A stretch of DNA of 64,000 nt from JABDQW01 sp942492025 (GCA_942492025.1 CALODJ010000006.1:186001-250000); one strand, 5' to 3'; counted from the first letter of the stretch, positions 8,604 to 18,416 are shown. Notes: generated from the letters alone by a model not told the origin. Program-made: numbers and translations.

Positions 8604-11600
8604 ATGAGCGCCAAAATAGAACACCAGATTCGTTACGGTTTACCTGAAAAACAGGGCCTGTATGACCCGGCACTGGAAAAGGACAGCTGTGGCGTCGGAT
8701 TTGTGGCTCATATAAAAGGCGTGGCCAGCCACCAGATTGTGCTCGACGCGAATCACATTCTGAAGCGCATGATCCACCGCGGCGGCTGCGGTTGTGAGCC
8801 CAACACCGGTGATGGTGCAGGCATCCTCACCAGTTTGCCCTTTGAGTTTCTGAGTCGTGTTGCGGCAAAGGATCTGGGTGTCGAGCTCCCTCAGAAAGGC
8901 GGTTTCGCCGCGGGTAATGTGTTTCTGCCGGTCAACGAAGCATCGCGGGCGCAGTGCAAGAAAGTCGTCGAGCAGATCATAACCGACCAGGGCCAACAGC
9001 TGCTGGGCTGGCGTTTGTTGCCGGTTGATACCGACGGTGCGGACGTCGGCCCCACCGCGAGAGAGTCACAGCCTCACATGGAGCAGTTGTTTATTGCCGC
9101 TGCAGAAGGTACGGACGGTGACGACTTCGAGCGCCAGCTCTACATGATTCGCAAACGCAGCACGCATGCGCTGCGTGGTGATGAAAACATCGAACAGAGC
9201 AAGTTGTTCTATATTTGTTCACTGTCGACCAAGGTGATTATCTACAAGGGCATGCTGACGGCGCACCAGGTCATGCCCTTCTATCTGGATCTTGCGGAAC
9301 AGGACTATACTGCGCACCTTGCGATGGTGCATTCACGTTTCAGTACCAATACCTTCCCGTCCTGGGACCGCGCGCAGCCCAACCGTTTCATGAGTCATAA
9401 CGGTGAGATCAATACACTGTTGGGTAACAAGAACTGGATGGCGGCTCGCCAGGGTGTCGTCAAATCAGATCTGTTCGGCGATGACATCAAGAAACTGTTT
9501 CCCATTGTGGAAAAAGACTGCTCTGATTCCGGTACTTTCGACAATGTGCTTGAATTCCTGTTGATGTCAGGCCGGACTCTGCAGGAAGCCATCATGATGA
9601 TGGTGCCCGAAGCCTGGCAATCCGATGTCAATATGCATGAGGCCAAGAAAGCGTTCTATCGTTTTCACTCGGCCTTGATGGAGCCCTGGGACGGGCCCGC
9701 ATCGATTGCATTTACCGATGGTCGCTATATCGGCGCCGTGCTCGACCGCAACGGGCTGCGCCCCAGCCGTTATTATCTGACCCATGATGATCGTGTTATC
9801 ATGGCCTCAGAAGTGGGTGTGCTCGATGTCGATTCTGCTAACGTCAAGTTCAAGGGTAGGCTCCAACCGGGCAAGATGTTTCTGATCGATTTCGACAAGG
9901 GTGAATTGATATCGGATGAGGACCTGAAAGCGGATTTTGCTTCACAGCTACCTTACGCTGAATGGTTGAAGAATCAGGAAATCAAGCTCGCCGACCTGGC
10001 GCCAAACAAGGAGCCGCATGGCTTTCACCCGGAAACCTTATTGCAGCGCATGCAGGCGTTCGGTTACACCACAGAAACCATGCAGTTCATGTTAATTCCA
10101 CTGGTGCAGGAGTTGCGCGATCCGGTGGGCTCCATGGGCAACGATGCCGCGCTGGCATGTCTGTCCGACAAGCCGCGTATGATCTACGACTACTTCAAGC
10201 AACTGTTCGCGCAGGTGACCAATCCTGCGATCGACTCGATCCGTGAAGAAGTCGTGATGTCGCTGGAGTGTTATATCGGACCGGAGGGTAATCTACTCGA
10301 TACGACCGAGCAGCATGCCAATCGATTGCGTGTGCCGCATCCAATACTCGACAACGAGGAGTTGGAAGCGCTGAAGCATATGAATTATCGTGACTGGCGC
10401 AGCCTCACGATTGATATTACCTACGACAAGAGCGAAGGACCCGCAGGCCTGGACAAGTCGCTGGAAAATATCTGTTTTCAGGCCACAGAAGCGATCAATG
10501 ATGGCTACAGCCTGATCGTATTGTCTGACCGCAATATCAGCGAGGACCGCGTCCCGGTGAGCACGTTGCTCGCCGTCGGTGCCGTACATCATCACCTGGT
10601 CAGCAACCGCCTGCGGACACGTATCGGTATTGTGGTCGAAACCGGCGAGGCGCGCGAAGTGCACCACCACTGCTTGCTGGTCGGATACGGTGCTGATGCG
10701 ATTAATCCCTACCTGGCTTTCGAGGCCTTGTTCCAGGCTAAACGTGACGGTTTGCTCTCCGCCGATGTCTATCCCAACGATAGCACCATCGTTGCCGACT
10801 ACCGCAAAGGCGTTGTCAAAGGCATGTTCAAGGTCATGGCCAAGATCGGTATTTCGACCTTGCAGTCCTACAAGGGCGCACAGATTTTCGAAGCGGTGGG
10901 TCTGGGTGAAGATGTCATCCAGCGCTGCTTCCAGGGCACGGTCAGTCGCATCAAGGGTGTAGATCTTAACGTGCTCGCCGAGGAGTCGCTGCGTCGTCAC
11001 GACCTGGGTTATCCCAGCCGCGATGTGGTGCGCCTGCCCGTGCTGCCCAATCCGGGTGATTTCCACTGGCGCTCGGGCGGTGAGCTGCATATGTGGAATC
11101 CAGACACCATTGCCAATCTACAGGCCGCAGCCCGCACCAATAGCAGAGAGGCCTATAAACGCTTTGCGGAGTTTTCCAACAATGAAGCGACCCGGCGCGC
11201 CACCCTCCGCGGCTTGCTGAAATTCAAACCAGGGGCCAATGGCGGTCCGATACCGCTCGAAGACGTTGAGCCGGCAAAGGAAATAGTCAAACGATTTGCC
11301 ACGGGAGCCATGAGCTTCGGTTCGATATCCGCTGAGAGTCACGAAACCCTGGCGATAGCGATGAACCGCCTGGGCGGCAAATCCAATACCGGTGAAGGCG
11401 GCGAGGATCCGCAGCGATTTATCCCACTGCCGAACGGCGACTCCAAGCGTTCAGCCATCAAACAGGTGGCATCCGGTCGCTTTGGTGTCACCAACTGGTA
11501 TTTGACCAATGCCGATGAGCTGCAGATCAAGGTCGCACAGGGCGCCAAGCCGGGTGAAGGTGGCGAGCTCCCGGGTGGAAAGGTCGATATCAATATTGCG

Positions 11601-13184
11601 CGTATCCGCCATTCAACCCCGGGTGTTGGTTTGATCAGTCCGCCACCGCATCATGATATCTATTCGATTGAAGACCTGGCGCAGCTGATACATGATCTGA
11701 AAAACTCCAATCCTGCAGCGCGGATCAGCGTCAAACTGGTGTCTGAAATCGGTGTCGGCACGATCGCCTCGGGTGTCGCCAAGGCCTTCTCCGACCATAT
11801 TGTGATCGCCGGCCATGATGGCGGTACCGGGGCATCACCACTGACGTCGGTCAAGCATGCCGGTTTGCCATGGGAGCTCGGTGTTGCTGAAACCCATCAA
11901 ACTCTGGTGATGAACGACCTGCGTTCACGTGTCGCCGTGCAGACCGATGGCCAGTTGAAAACAGGGCGTGATACTACAATAGCAGCATTGCTGGGTGCCG
12001 AAGAGTTTGGTTTTTCAACAGCGCCGCTAATCACACTGGGCTGCATCATGATGCGCAAGTGTCACTTGAATACCTGCCCGGTAGGCATTGCAACCCAGGA
12101 TCCGGAATTGCGCAAGAAATTCAAAGGCAAACCCGAACACGTCGTCAACTACATGTTCATGGTAGCTGAGGAGATGCGTGAGAATATGGCTCAGCTTGGT
12201 TTTCGCGCGGTGAATGAAATGATCGGTCGGGTTGATGTGCTGGAGATGGATACTGCCATCGATCACTGGAAGATGAAAGGCATCGATCTGACGGCCATTC
12301 TGACGCCGGCACCGAAGCCACACGAAGACGCCGGCATGTATTGCATGATCGACCAGGACCATGGTCTGGATGGGGCGTTGGACCACAAGATAATCCAAAA
12401 GGCACAGCCGGCTATCCAGAAAGGTCACAAGGTGTCTATTGACATGCCGATCGTCAACATTAACCGTGTGGTTGGCACCATGTTGTCGCACGAGCTGGCA
12501 AAAGCGCATCATGGCAAGCCGTTACCGCAAGACACGGTGCGTATCAAGCTTCACGGTTCGGCAGGTCAGAGTCTGGGTGCGTTCCTGTACGAAGGTGTCA
12601 CTATCGAACTCGAAGGCGATGCCAACGACTACGTCGGCAAGGGGCTTTCCGGTGGACGTATTATTATCTATCCACCGGGCAATAGCACTTTTGTCGCGGA
12701 AGAGAATATCCTGATCGGAAATACCGTGCTATACGGCGCCACCAGCGGCGAGGCTTTTTTCCGCGGTGTTGCCGCGGAACGTTTCTGTGTCCGTAACAGT
12801 GGTGCGCGCGCCGTTGTCGAAGGTGTGGGCGATCACGGTTGTGAGTACATGACAGGCGGTCGTGTTGTTGTGCTCGGTCAGACGGGGCGAAACTTTGCCG
12901 CGGGCATGAGCGGTGGTATCGCTTATGTCTGGGACAGAACGGGTGATTTTGCAGATCAATGCAACCTTGGTATGGTCGAACTTGAAGACATTGAGGCCGA
13001 GGAGGATATTGCCGAGCTCAAAGAGCTGATCGACAAGCACTTCAAGCTAACGGGCTCTAATGTTGCCAGAATTGTTCTGCAAGACTGGGAGAATGCTCTG
13101 GCGCAGTTCATCAAGGTGATGCCAACTGATTACAAGCGCGTGCTTGCTGAAATGAAAAAACAGCAGGAACAGGCTGTGGCATGA
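8604..13184 (+). CDS. gltB: Glutamate synthase (NADPH) large subunit
   Basis: The 1526-aa large subunit of glutamate synthase, which turns glutamine and 2-oxoglutarate into two glutamates and is the main ammonium-assimilation route with glutamine synthetase. An N-terminal propeptide of about 28 residues ends before the nucleophile Cys in KDSCGVGFVAHIKG, followed by the amidotransferase domain (HSRFSTNTFPSWDRAQPNRFMSHNGEIN near 245), the central domain, the FMN-binding synthase domain (GGKSNTGEGGEDP near 930, GHDGGTGASPLTS near 1070), the iron-sulfur motif CIMMRKCHLNTCPVG near 1150, and the C-terminal beta-helix with repeated G-rich turns. GltD follows 45 bp downstream, giving the usual two-gene operon. 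Confidence 0.98.
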   Translation: MSAKIEHQIRYGLPEKQGLYDPALEKDSCGVGFVAHIKGVASHQIVLDANHILKRMIHRGGCGCEPNTGDGAGILTSLPFEFLSRVAAKDLGVELPQKGGFAAGNVFLPVNEASRAQCKKVVEQIITDQGQQLLGWRLLPVDTDGADVGPTARESQPHMEQLFIAAAEGTDGDDFERQLYMIRKRSTHALRGDENIEQSKLFYICSLSTKVIIYKGMLTAHQVMPFYLDLAEQDYTAHLAMVHSRFSTNTFPSWDRAQPNRFMSHNGEINTLLGNKNWMAARQGVVKSDLFGDDIKKLFPIVEKDCSDSGTFDNVLEFLLMSGRTLQEAIMMMVPEAWQSDVNMHEAKKAFYRFHSALMEPWDGPASIAFTDGRYIGAVLDRNGLRPSRYYLTHDDRVIMASEVGVLDVDSANVKFKGRLQPGKMFLIDFDKGELISDEDLKADFASQLPYAEWLKNQEIKLADLAPNKEPHGFHPETLLQRMQAFGYTTETMQFMLIPLVQELRDPVGSMGNDAALACLSDKPRMIYDYFKQLFAQVTNPAIDSIREEVVMSLECYIGPEGNLLDTTEQHANRLRVPHPILDNEELEALKHMNYRDWRSLTIDITYDKSEGPAGLDKSLENICFQATEAINDGYSLIVLSDRNISEDRVPVSTLLAVGAVHHHLVSNRLRTRIGIVVETGEAREVHHHCLLVGYGADAINPYLAFEALFQAKRDGLLSADVYPNDSTIVADYRKGVVKGMFKVMAKIGISTLQSYKGAQIFEAVGLGEDVIQRCFQGTVSRIKGVDLNVLAEESLRRHDLGYPSRDVVRLPVLPNPGDFHWRSGGELHMWNPDTIANLQAAARTNSREAYKRFAEFSNNEATRRATLRGLLKFKPGANGGPIPLEDVEPAKEIVKRFATGAMSFGSISAESHETLAIAMNRLGGKSNTGEGGEDPQRFIPLPNGDSKRSAIKQVASGRFGVTNWYLTNADELQIKVAQGAKPGEGGELPGGKVDINIARIRHSTPGVGLISPPPHHDIYSIEDLAQLIHDLKNSNPAARISVKLVSEIGVGTIASGVAKAFSDHIVIAGHDGGTGASPLTSVKHAGLPWELGVAETHQTLVMNDLRSRVAVQTDGQLKTGRDTTIAALLGAEEFGFSTAPLITLGCIMMRKCHLNTCPVGIATQDPELRKKFKGKPEHVVNYMFMVAEEMRENMAQLGFRAVNEMIGRVDVLEMDTAIDHWKMKGIDLTAILTPAPKPHEDAGMYCMIDQDHGLDGALDHKIIQKAQPAIQKGHKVSIDMPIVNINRVVGTMLSHELAKAHHGKPLPQDTVRIKLHGSAGQSLGAFLYEGVTIELEGDANDYVGKGLSGGRIIIYPPGNSTFVAEENILIGNTVLYGATSGEAFFRGVAAERFCVRNSGARAVVEGVGDHGCEYMTGGRVVVLGQTGRNFAAGMSGGIAYVWDRTGDFADQCNLGMVELEDIEAEEDIAELKELIDKHFKLTGSNVARIVLQDWENALAQFIKVMPTDYKRVLAEMKKQQEQAVA

Positions 13185-13229
13185 CCACCAGACAATTGTT
13201 ATACAAATACGAGAGTGAAGTAGTCGAGC

Positions 13230-14705
13230 ATGGGTAAGCCAACCGGGTTTAAAGAGTTCGAACGCGAAACAGAAGCGTACCGTGAGGCAACGGTGCGCAT
13301 GACTGATTATGGGGAAATTTTCTCCGGTTCGCATGATGTTGATCGTCTGCAAAATCAGGGCGCTCGCTGCATGGATTGCGGTGTCCCGTTCTGCATGTCA
13401 GGCACGGGTTGCCCGATCAATAACCTGATTCCCGAATGGAACAACCTGGTCTATATGGGCCAATGGCAGAGAGCGCTTAACCGTTTGCACACCACCAACA
13501 ATTTCCCTGAGTTTACCGGTCGGGTTTGTCCGGCCCCGTGCGAGGGTGCCTGTGTTCTGGGTATCACCAATCCGGCGGTTACGATCAAGAACATCGAACA
13601 CGCGATCATTGACCGTGGCTTCGAGGAAGGTTGGGTCTCAGCCGTGGTGCCGGAAAACAGAACCGGTAAAGCGGTAGCGGTCATCGGATCCGGTCCCGCC
13701 GGTCTGGCGGCTGCCGCTCAACTCAATAGAGCCGGCCACAATGTCACCGTTTATGAACGTCAAGACCGTATCGGCGGTCTGCTGATGTATGGTATTCCCA
13801 ACATGAAACTGGGCAAGGATATCGTGCAGCGTCGCGTCGATCTGATGCACGCTGAAGGTATCGAGTTCGTTACCAATGCCGATATCGGGGGCAGCGGCGA
13901 AAATGCGGTCGATATCGATGATATCACCAAGGAGTTTGATGCGGTGTTGCTCGCTACAGGTGCAACCCAGCCGCGCAACCTGGACGTGCCCGGACGTGAA
14001 CTGAAGGGTATCCATTTTGCGATGGATTTCCTTACCGCCAACACACGCAGCCTGCTTGATTCCAATCTGCAGGACGGCAAGTATATATCGGCCAAAGACA
14101 AAAACGTGATCGTTATCGGTGGTGGGGATACCGGCACGGACTGCATCGGTACCTCTATCCGCCATGGCTGCAAATCACTGGTCAACTTTGAGTTGCTACC
14201 CAAGCCACCTGCGGAGCGGGCGGACGATAATCCCTGGCCGCTATGGCCTGTCATTCACAGGATGGATTACGGGCACGAGGAAGGCGCGGCACGCTTTGGC
14301 AGTGACCCACGCCAGTATTGCATATTAACCAAGGAATTTATCGGTGATGGAGCTGGTAATGTCACCGCTGTCAAGTCTGTCGAGGCCAGCTGGACCAAGA
14401 GTGATGGCAGATGGAGCATGGAAGAAGTCGCCGGTTCAGAAAAAATCTGGGAAGCCGACCTGGTGTTACTGTCGATGGGCTTTTTGGGGCCAGAGCATTA
14501 TCTCTCTAATACAGTGGGCATCGAGTATGACAATCGCACCAACTACAAAGCCGAATATGGCAGATACGCAACCAGCGTAAAGGGTGTCTATGCCGCAGGT
14601 GATTGCCGAAGAGGCCAGTCACTGGTGGTCTGGGGAATCAACGAAGGCCGGGAAGCTGCACGTGAAATTGACCGTGATTTGATGGGGGCGACCAATCTGC
14701 CATAG
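13230..14705 (+). CDS. gltD: Glutamate synthase (NADPH) small subunit
   Basis: The 491-aa small subunit that passes electrons from NADPH to GltB through FAD and iron-sulfur clusters. The N-terminal cluster region has CMDCGVPFC followed by GCPINNLIPEWN and CPAPCEGACVLG. The FAD motif GSGPAGLAAAAQLNRAGHNVTVYE lies near residue 152, and the NADPH motif VIGGGDTGTDCIGTSIRHG near 295. The C-terminal FAD contact VYAAGDCRRGQSLVVWGINEGREAA is intact. It is 45 bp after gltB and surely cotranscribed. A repeat element begins 12 bp after the stop codon. Confidence 0.98.
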   Translation: MGKPTGFKEFERETEAYREATVRMTDYGEIFSGSHDVDRLQNQGARCMDCGVPFCMSGTGCPINNLIPEWNNLVYMGQWQRALNRLHTTNNFPEFTGRVCPAPCEGACVLGITNPAVTIKNIEHAIIDRGFEEGWVSAVVPENRTGKAVAVIGSGPAGLAAAAQLNRAGHNVTVYERQDRIGGLLMYGIPNMKLGKDIVQRRVDLMHAEGIEFVTNADIGGSGENAVDIDDITKEFDAVLLATGATQPRNLDVPGRELKGIHFAMDFLTANTRSLLDSNLQDGKYISAKDKNVIVIGGGDTGTDCIGTSIRHGCKSLVNFELLPKPPAERADDNPWPLWPVIHRMDYGHEEGAARFGSDPRQYCILTKEFIGDGAGNVTAVKSVEASWTKSDGRWSMEEVAGSEKIWEADLVLLSMGFLGPEHYLSNTVGIEYDNRTNYKAEYGRYATSVKGVYAAGDCRRGQSLVVWGINEGREAAREIDRDLMGATNLP

Positions 14706-14716
14706 CCTGTTGCACG

Positions 14717-15031
14717 CTAGCCCGCATTTCTCACCAGGCGGTGCAGCAAACTGATATGGCATTGGCTATATGGAGTAAAGCTAGGATGACCCAGAATACA
14801 GTGTGTTATTCAAGCCTGCCTATCACGCTTCAGGCTGGTCTTGGTTTGCATGAGATCGTAGGGTGCGCCGTGCGCACCGTGAATCCTCAGTGTGCTGGGC
14901 TGTTTCGGTGCGCACGGCGCACCCTACGGTCGCTTCGCCCAAGCTATTGCTACGCTTTTCGCTCCAGAGCGGCGCTTACGATCACGAATCCTGCACCTGC
15001 TCCCGTGATCCTGGTGAGAAATGCGGGCTAG
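14717..15031. repeat. MITE-like repeat, CTAG family, copy 1 (long form, 315 bp)
   Basis: The ends are inverted repeats of about 22 bp: CTAGCCCGCATTTCTCACC at the left and its complement at the right, each starting with CTAG. The core has a nested palindrome with 23-bp perfect arms at 14857-14879 and 14906-14928 (word GTAGGGTGCGCCGTGCGCAC). The right half contains a CGCTCCAGAGCG hairpin. No transposase is encoded. It shares the 315-bp form with copy 2; copies 3-5 lack the nested palindrome and are about 249 bp. Confidence 0.92.
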
Positions 15032-15044
15032 TGCACCCGGCAGC

Positions 15045-15470
15045 TCATATCCCGGGCTGGCTACTCTTCTTGTATTTTTGTTCACACGTCTTCATGAATC
15101 GTTCCAGCAGGCGGTCGCTGCCGTTCTCGAAATCTATAAACTCTATACCCAGGATATATTCGTTTTGCGAAAGACGGCGGGCAACGATAACTCGGCAGCG
15201 TGCGTACACTCGTGAATTATATTTATCCATTCCGGGTAAGTCGGTGACAACTTTGAGACGTATCGGGTCGAGCGGGTGGTTTTGAATACCGCGGGGTTCG
15301 ATCTCGTCAGCGACCCAGCTGTCACAGCGGAACTGCAACCCCTTGTTGGAAATATCAATGCATTCGACAGGTAATACCGTGCCATCTTCCAGTATGATCT
15401 CAACAGGAAGTCTGACCTTGTAGCGGTGCGTGCTTCTACGCTCAAACGGTAAAGGTTTTAATGACGCCAT
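15045..15470 (-). CDS. PilZ domain protein
   Basis: A 141-aa single-domain PilZ protein, a likely cyclic di-GMP receptor. The N-terminal ERRSTHRYKVRLPVEI supplies the arginine-rich binding stretch, CIDISNKGLQFRC matches the (D/N)xSxxG motif, and ILGIEFIDFENGSDRLLERFM closes the beta barrel. Members of this group act as small effectors in motility, adhesion or polysaccharide control; its partner is unknown here. It is alone between a repeat element and tpx. No membrane segment or signal peptide is visible. Confidence 0.9.
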   Translation of the reverse strand: MASLKPLPFERRSTHRYKVRLPVEIILEDGTVLPVECIDISNKGLQFRCDSWVADEIEPRGIQNHPLDPIRLKVVTDLPGMDKYNSRVYARCRVIVARRLSQNEYILGIEFIDFENGSDRLLERFMKTCEQKYKKSSQPGI

Positions 15471-15585
15471 CGTACCTACAATTGTAGTACAGAAATATAC
15501 TGTTGCAGTGAATTGGCTTTCATCTAAGCAGCTGATTTACATAGGTGTTTTTTACGCTATGCCGGCTTATCTTTCACCACCTGGC

Positions 15586-16083
15586 TCACAGTTTGGTGAG
15601 CGCCGCGTCGTAATCCGGCTCCTGCGCGATTTCTGGTACCTGTTCGGTGTGTACAACCGCGCCGTTTTCATCGATAACAATGACGGCACGTGACATCAAG
15701 CCGGCAATCGGACTGTCAGTGATACGCACACCATAGTCATCACCGAACTCAGGATTCCTGAATGTCGACAGGGTAATGACATTGTCCAGGTTTTCGGCGC
15801 CACAAAATCGTGATAATGCAAAGGGCAGATCGGCAGAAATACACAACACAACGGTGTTATCCAGTGATCCGGCGGCGGTATTGAAGCGTCGGGTGGACTC
15901 GGCGCAGACACCGGTATCAATGCTGGGGAAAATATTGAGTACGATTTTTTTACCGGCATAGTCAGCCAGTGAGCTATCACCCAGCTCGGCATTGGTCAGC
16001 GTAAATGCGGGTGCAGTTGAACCGACGGCGGGTAAATCGCCAACGGTATGGATTTCTTTGCCATCAAGTGTGATTGTTGTCAT
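15586..16083 (-). CDS. tpx: Thiol peroxidase (atypical 2-Cys peroxiredoxin)
   Basis: Tpx (165 aa, usual length) reduces hydrogen peroxide and organic hydroperoxides using thioredoxin. The fold starts with TTITLDGKEIHTVGDLPAVGS; the peroxidatic Cys is in IFPSIDTGVCAESTRRFN near residue 60, and the resolving Cys in LSRFCGAENL near residue 94. The order and spacing match the Tpx subfamily. It is on the minus strand, just downstream of the macro-domain gene, with an 80-bp gap. Confidence 0.96.
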   Translation of the reverse strand: MTTITLDGKEIHTVGDLPAVGSTAPAFTLTNAELGDSSLADYAGKKIVLNIFPSIDTGVCAESTRRFNTAAGSLDNTVVLCISADLPFALSRFCGAENLDNVITLSTFRNPEFGDDYGVRITDSPIAGLMSRAVIVIDENGAVVHTEQVPEIAQEPDYDAALTKL

Positions 16084-16163
16084 GGTGTCTCCCGATTAAA
16101 TTATCATTTATTGTTACTCGGCCTTGCACTGCCATTCGATGTAGCTGGCATCTCTACGTGACT

Positions 16164-16676
16164 TCAGTCGCGATGCTGATAAGCCTGTTGATAAGCGTAA
16201 TATACCGCATCGCCGAAGCAGACAAAATACACATCGGAGATTTCAGGATAATTACCTGCCTGTTCCATTACTGTGTTGATCGCAATTTCAGCGGCCCGTT
16301 CAACCGGATACCCATAGACACCGCAGCTGATGGCGGGAAAAGCGATGCTGTGTAAGCCATATTCGTGGGCCAGCTGCATGCTGCGTTGATAGCAGCTTTT
16401 GAGCAGCGCGTCTTCATTGGCACGGCCGCCTTGCCAGACAGGGCCGACGGTATGAATCACGTGTTTTGACGGTAAGCGATGGCCGCCGGTGATTTTTGCA
16501 TCGCCGGTGGCACAACCGTTCAGCATTCTGCATTCTGCCAGCAGTCCCGGGCCGGCAGCGCGATGAATAGCACCATCGACACCACCGCCGCCCAGCAGTG
16601 AATGATTGGCAGCATTGACGATCGCATCTACTGCTAGTGTGGTGATGTCGTCTTGAATAATGTGAACAATTGTCAA
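16164..16676 (-). CDS. Macro domain protein, O-acetyl-ADP-ribose deacetylase type
   Basis: A macro-domain protein similar to YmdB, which hydrolyses O-acetyl-ADP-ribose and related ADP-ribose adducts. The signatures DAIVNAANHSLLGGGGVDGAIHRAAGPGL and ITGGHRLPSKHVIHTVGPVW are intact, as is IAFPAISCGVYGYPVERAAEIA. I place the start at TTG 16676 (reading TIVHIIQDDITTLAVDAIVNAA), which gives about 170 residues as in YmdB. The next ATG upstream, at 16778, adds 34 unconserved residues and runs to within a few bases of the divergent mscS start. Longer readings to 16961 would overlap mscS itself and are unlikely. Confidence 0.88.
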   Translation of the reverse strand: MTIVHIIQDDITTLAVDAIVNAANHSLLGGGGVDGAIHRAAGPGLLAECRMLNGCATGDAKITGGHRLPSKHVIHTVGPVWQGGRANEDALLKSCYQRSMQLAHEYGLHSIAFPAISCGVYGYPVERAAEIAINTVMEQAGNYPEISDVYFVCFGDAVYYAYQQAYQHRD

Positions 16677-16790
16677 TTGTCTCGCACACAGCGGGTCAAA
16701 ACAGTGGTCGCTATGATACCATTCCCGGCGATTTTTAACCGATTCATCGGGCTTTAATAGCCATAAATGTTTCAACATTGAGGAGTAAAA

Positions 16791-17627
16791 ATGGACGAAC
16801 AACTTGAGAACATTAGCAAAATAGACGTCGGTGCCCTGATCGATACCTACGTGATTCCATGGGGGCTGAATATCATTTTTGCGCTGCTGATATTCATCAT
16901 CGGTAAGTTTCTGGTTAACGTCATCACCAACCTGGTCAAGAAGCTGATGGGCAAGGCCCATGTGGATGCCATCCTGATCAACTTCATCGGCTCGATTGTC
17001 AAGTCGGTACTGCTGTTGTTCGTGGTTATTGCCTCGCTGAACCAGCTTGGTGTTGACACCACCTCGTTGATCGCCCTGATCGGTGCTGCTGGCCTGGCCA
17101 TCGGCCTGGCTTTACAGGGCTCGCTGCAGAACCTGGCATCCGGTGTCATGCTGATCGTGTTCAGGCCGTTCACGGCCGGTGACTTTGTCGAAGCCGGTGG
17201 AACCATGGGGGTGGTCGAGGAAATCGGCATTTTCACGACGATGATGCGCACCGGCGACAACAAGGAAGTGATTGTACCCAACGGCCAGATCTTCGGTGGC
17301 ATCATCACCAACTACTCCAAACGGGACACACGTCGCGTCGATATGGTGTTTGGTATTGGTTACGGCGATGATATCCGCAAGGCAAAAGACATCATCGCCG
17401 GCATCATCGCCGCCGATGAACGCATACTGAAAGATCCAGCGCCATTAATTGCAGTGGGTGAACTCGCGGACAGCAGCGTCAACTTCAACGTGCGTCCATG
17501 GGTCAAGAGCGGTGATTACTGGGGTGTGTATTTTGACCTGAATGAAAAAATCAAACTGGCGTTTGACGAAAACGGTATTTCGATTCCATTCCCGCAAATG
17601 GATGTTTATCTGCAGAAAACAGCATAG
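16791..17627 (+). CDS. mscS: Small-conductance mechanosensitive channel MscS
   Basis: A 278-aa MscS channel that opens under membrane tension during osmotic downshock. Three membrane segments occupy the first 110 residues; the pore helix AAGLAIGLALQGSLQNLASGVML shows the alternating Ala and Gly of TM3, followed by the beta domain with VIVPNGQIFGGIITNYSKRDTRRVD. The C-terminal alpha-beta domain ends in ISIPFPQMDVYLQ. Length matches E. coli MscS. An AGGAG site lies before the ATG. The DUF481 gene starts 19 bp after the stop, suggesting a two-gene unit concerned with the envelope. Confidence 0.96.
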   Translation: MDEQLENISKIDVGALIDTYVIPWGLNIIFALLIFIIGKFLVNVITNLVKKLMGKAHVDAILINFIGSIVKSVLLLFVVIASLNQLGVDTTSLIALIGAAGLAIGLALQGSLQNLASGVMLIVFRPFTAGDFVEAGGTMGVVEEIGIFTTMMRTGDNKEVIVPNGQIFGGIITNYSKRDTRRVDMVFGIGYGDDIRKAKDIIAGIIAADERILKDPAPLIAVGELADSSVNFNVRPWVKSGDYWGVYFDLNEKIKLAFDENGISIPFPQMDVYLQKTA

Positions 17628-17646
17628 TCTCAGCAAAGGAACAATA

Positions 17647-18384
17647 ATGAAGAACAACAGGGTTTTATTGAGTGTGATGTTGATGCTCGCCGCATCGGCT
17701 TCACACGCGGCCGATGAAGAAGATTTAAAGGAGGAGAAGGAATCGCCATGGACGACGACGGCCGGTCTGGGTTACGTCAGTACCTCGGGTAACACCAATA
17801 CTGATTCACTGACGTTCAAGTTCGATACCGCGTATGAGATCGAAAAATGGAAACACGAGGCGCATTTTGAGACCCTCCAGGCCGGCACGGATGATGTGAC
17901 GACCGCCGACCGTAAGCTGTTCACCGCCCAGTCCAATTACAAGTTCAGACCCAGGGATTACTTCTTCGGCAATTTCAGTTATGAAGATGACCGCTTCACC
18001 GGTTTTGAGTACCAGGCAGTATTCAGCCTGGGTTATGGCCGCAAAATCCTACTCACCGAAAAGCACGAGCTCGACGCCGAGATCGGTCCTGGTTACAGGA
18101 ACTCGAAGGTCGAAGGTGCACCTTCCAGCGAAGATGAAGCCTTGTTGCGGCTGGCCGGTAAATATAAATGGAAAATTTCGGACTATTCCGATTTCAGCCA
18201 GGATCTGCTCGGTAATTTTGGTGAAGACCAGACTGAATGGCGTTCGGTCACTGCATTGCGCACCAGTATCTATCAAAACCTGGCCCTAAGACTGGCCTAT
18301 AACGTCCGGTATCTCGACAAGGTGCCGGTTGGTAATGAAAGGTACGATCGCACCACAACGGTAACGCTGGATTATACTTTCTGA
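17647..18384 (+). CDS. DUF481 outer-membrane protein (YdiY-like)
   Basis: A 245-aa DUF481 protein. The N-terminus has a signal peptide (MKNNRVLLSVMLMLAASASHA) cut before ADEEDLKEEK, then the family start WTTTAGLGYVSTSGNTNTDS. The remainder alternates short polar and aromatic strands and ends in TVTLDYTF with a C-terminal Phe, as expected of an outer-membrane beta barrel. The function of the family is not known. The start at 17647 is preceded by an AGGA site 19 bp after mscS; an earlier in-frame ATG at 17542 lies inside mscS and is rejected. Confidence 0.88.
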   Translation: MKNNRVLLSVMLMLAASASHAADEEDLKEEKESPWTTTAGLGYVSTSGNTNTDSLTFKFDTAYEIEKWKHEAHFETLQAGTDDVTTADRKLFTAQSNYKFRPRDYFFGNFSYEDDRFTGFEYQAVFSLGYGRKILLTEKHELDAEIGPGYRNSKVEGAPSSEDEALLRLAGKYKWKISDYSDFSQDLLGNFGEDQTEWRSVTALRTSIYQNLALRLAYNVRYLDKVPVGNERYDRTTTVTLDYTF

Positions 18385-18416
18385 TACACCGCAGCTGACC
18401 AGCGAGCACGGTTCAT

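Noticed and set aside
10293..11090. Long minus-strand open frame inside gltB
   Set aside because: It is a shadow of a well-defined gltB reading frame in a high-GC gene and shows no domain.
14863..15285. Open frame running from MITE copy 1 into the PilZ gene
   Set aside because: It is made of repeat DNA and the antisense of PilZ; a similar frame in other copies reflects shared DNA rather than a gene.
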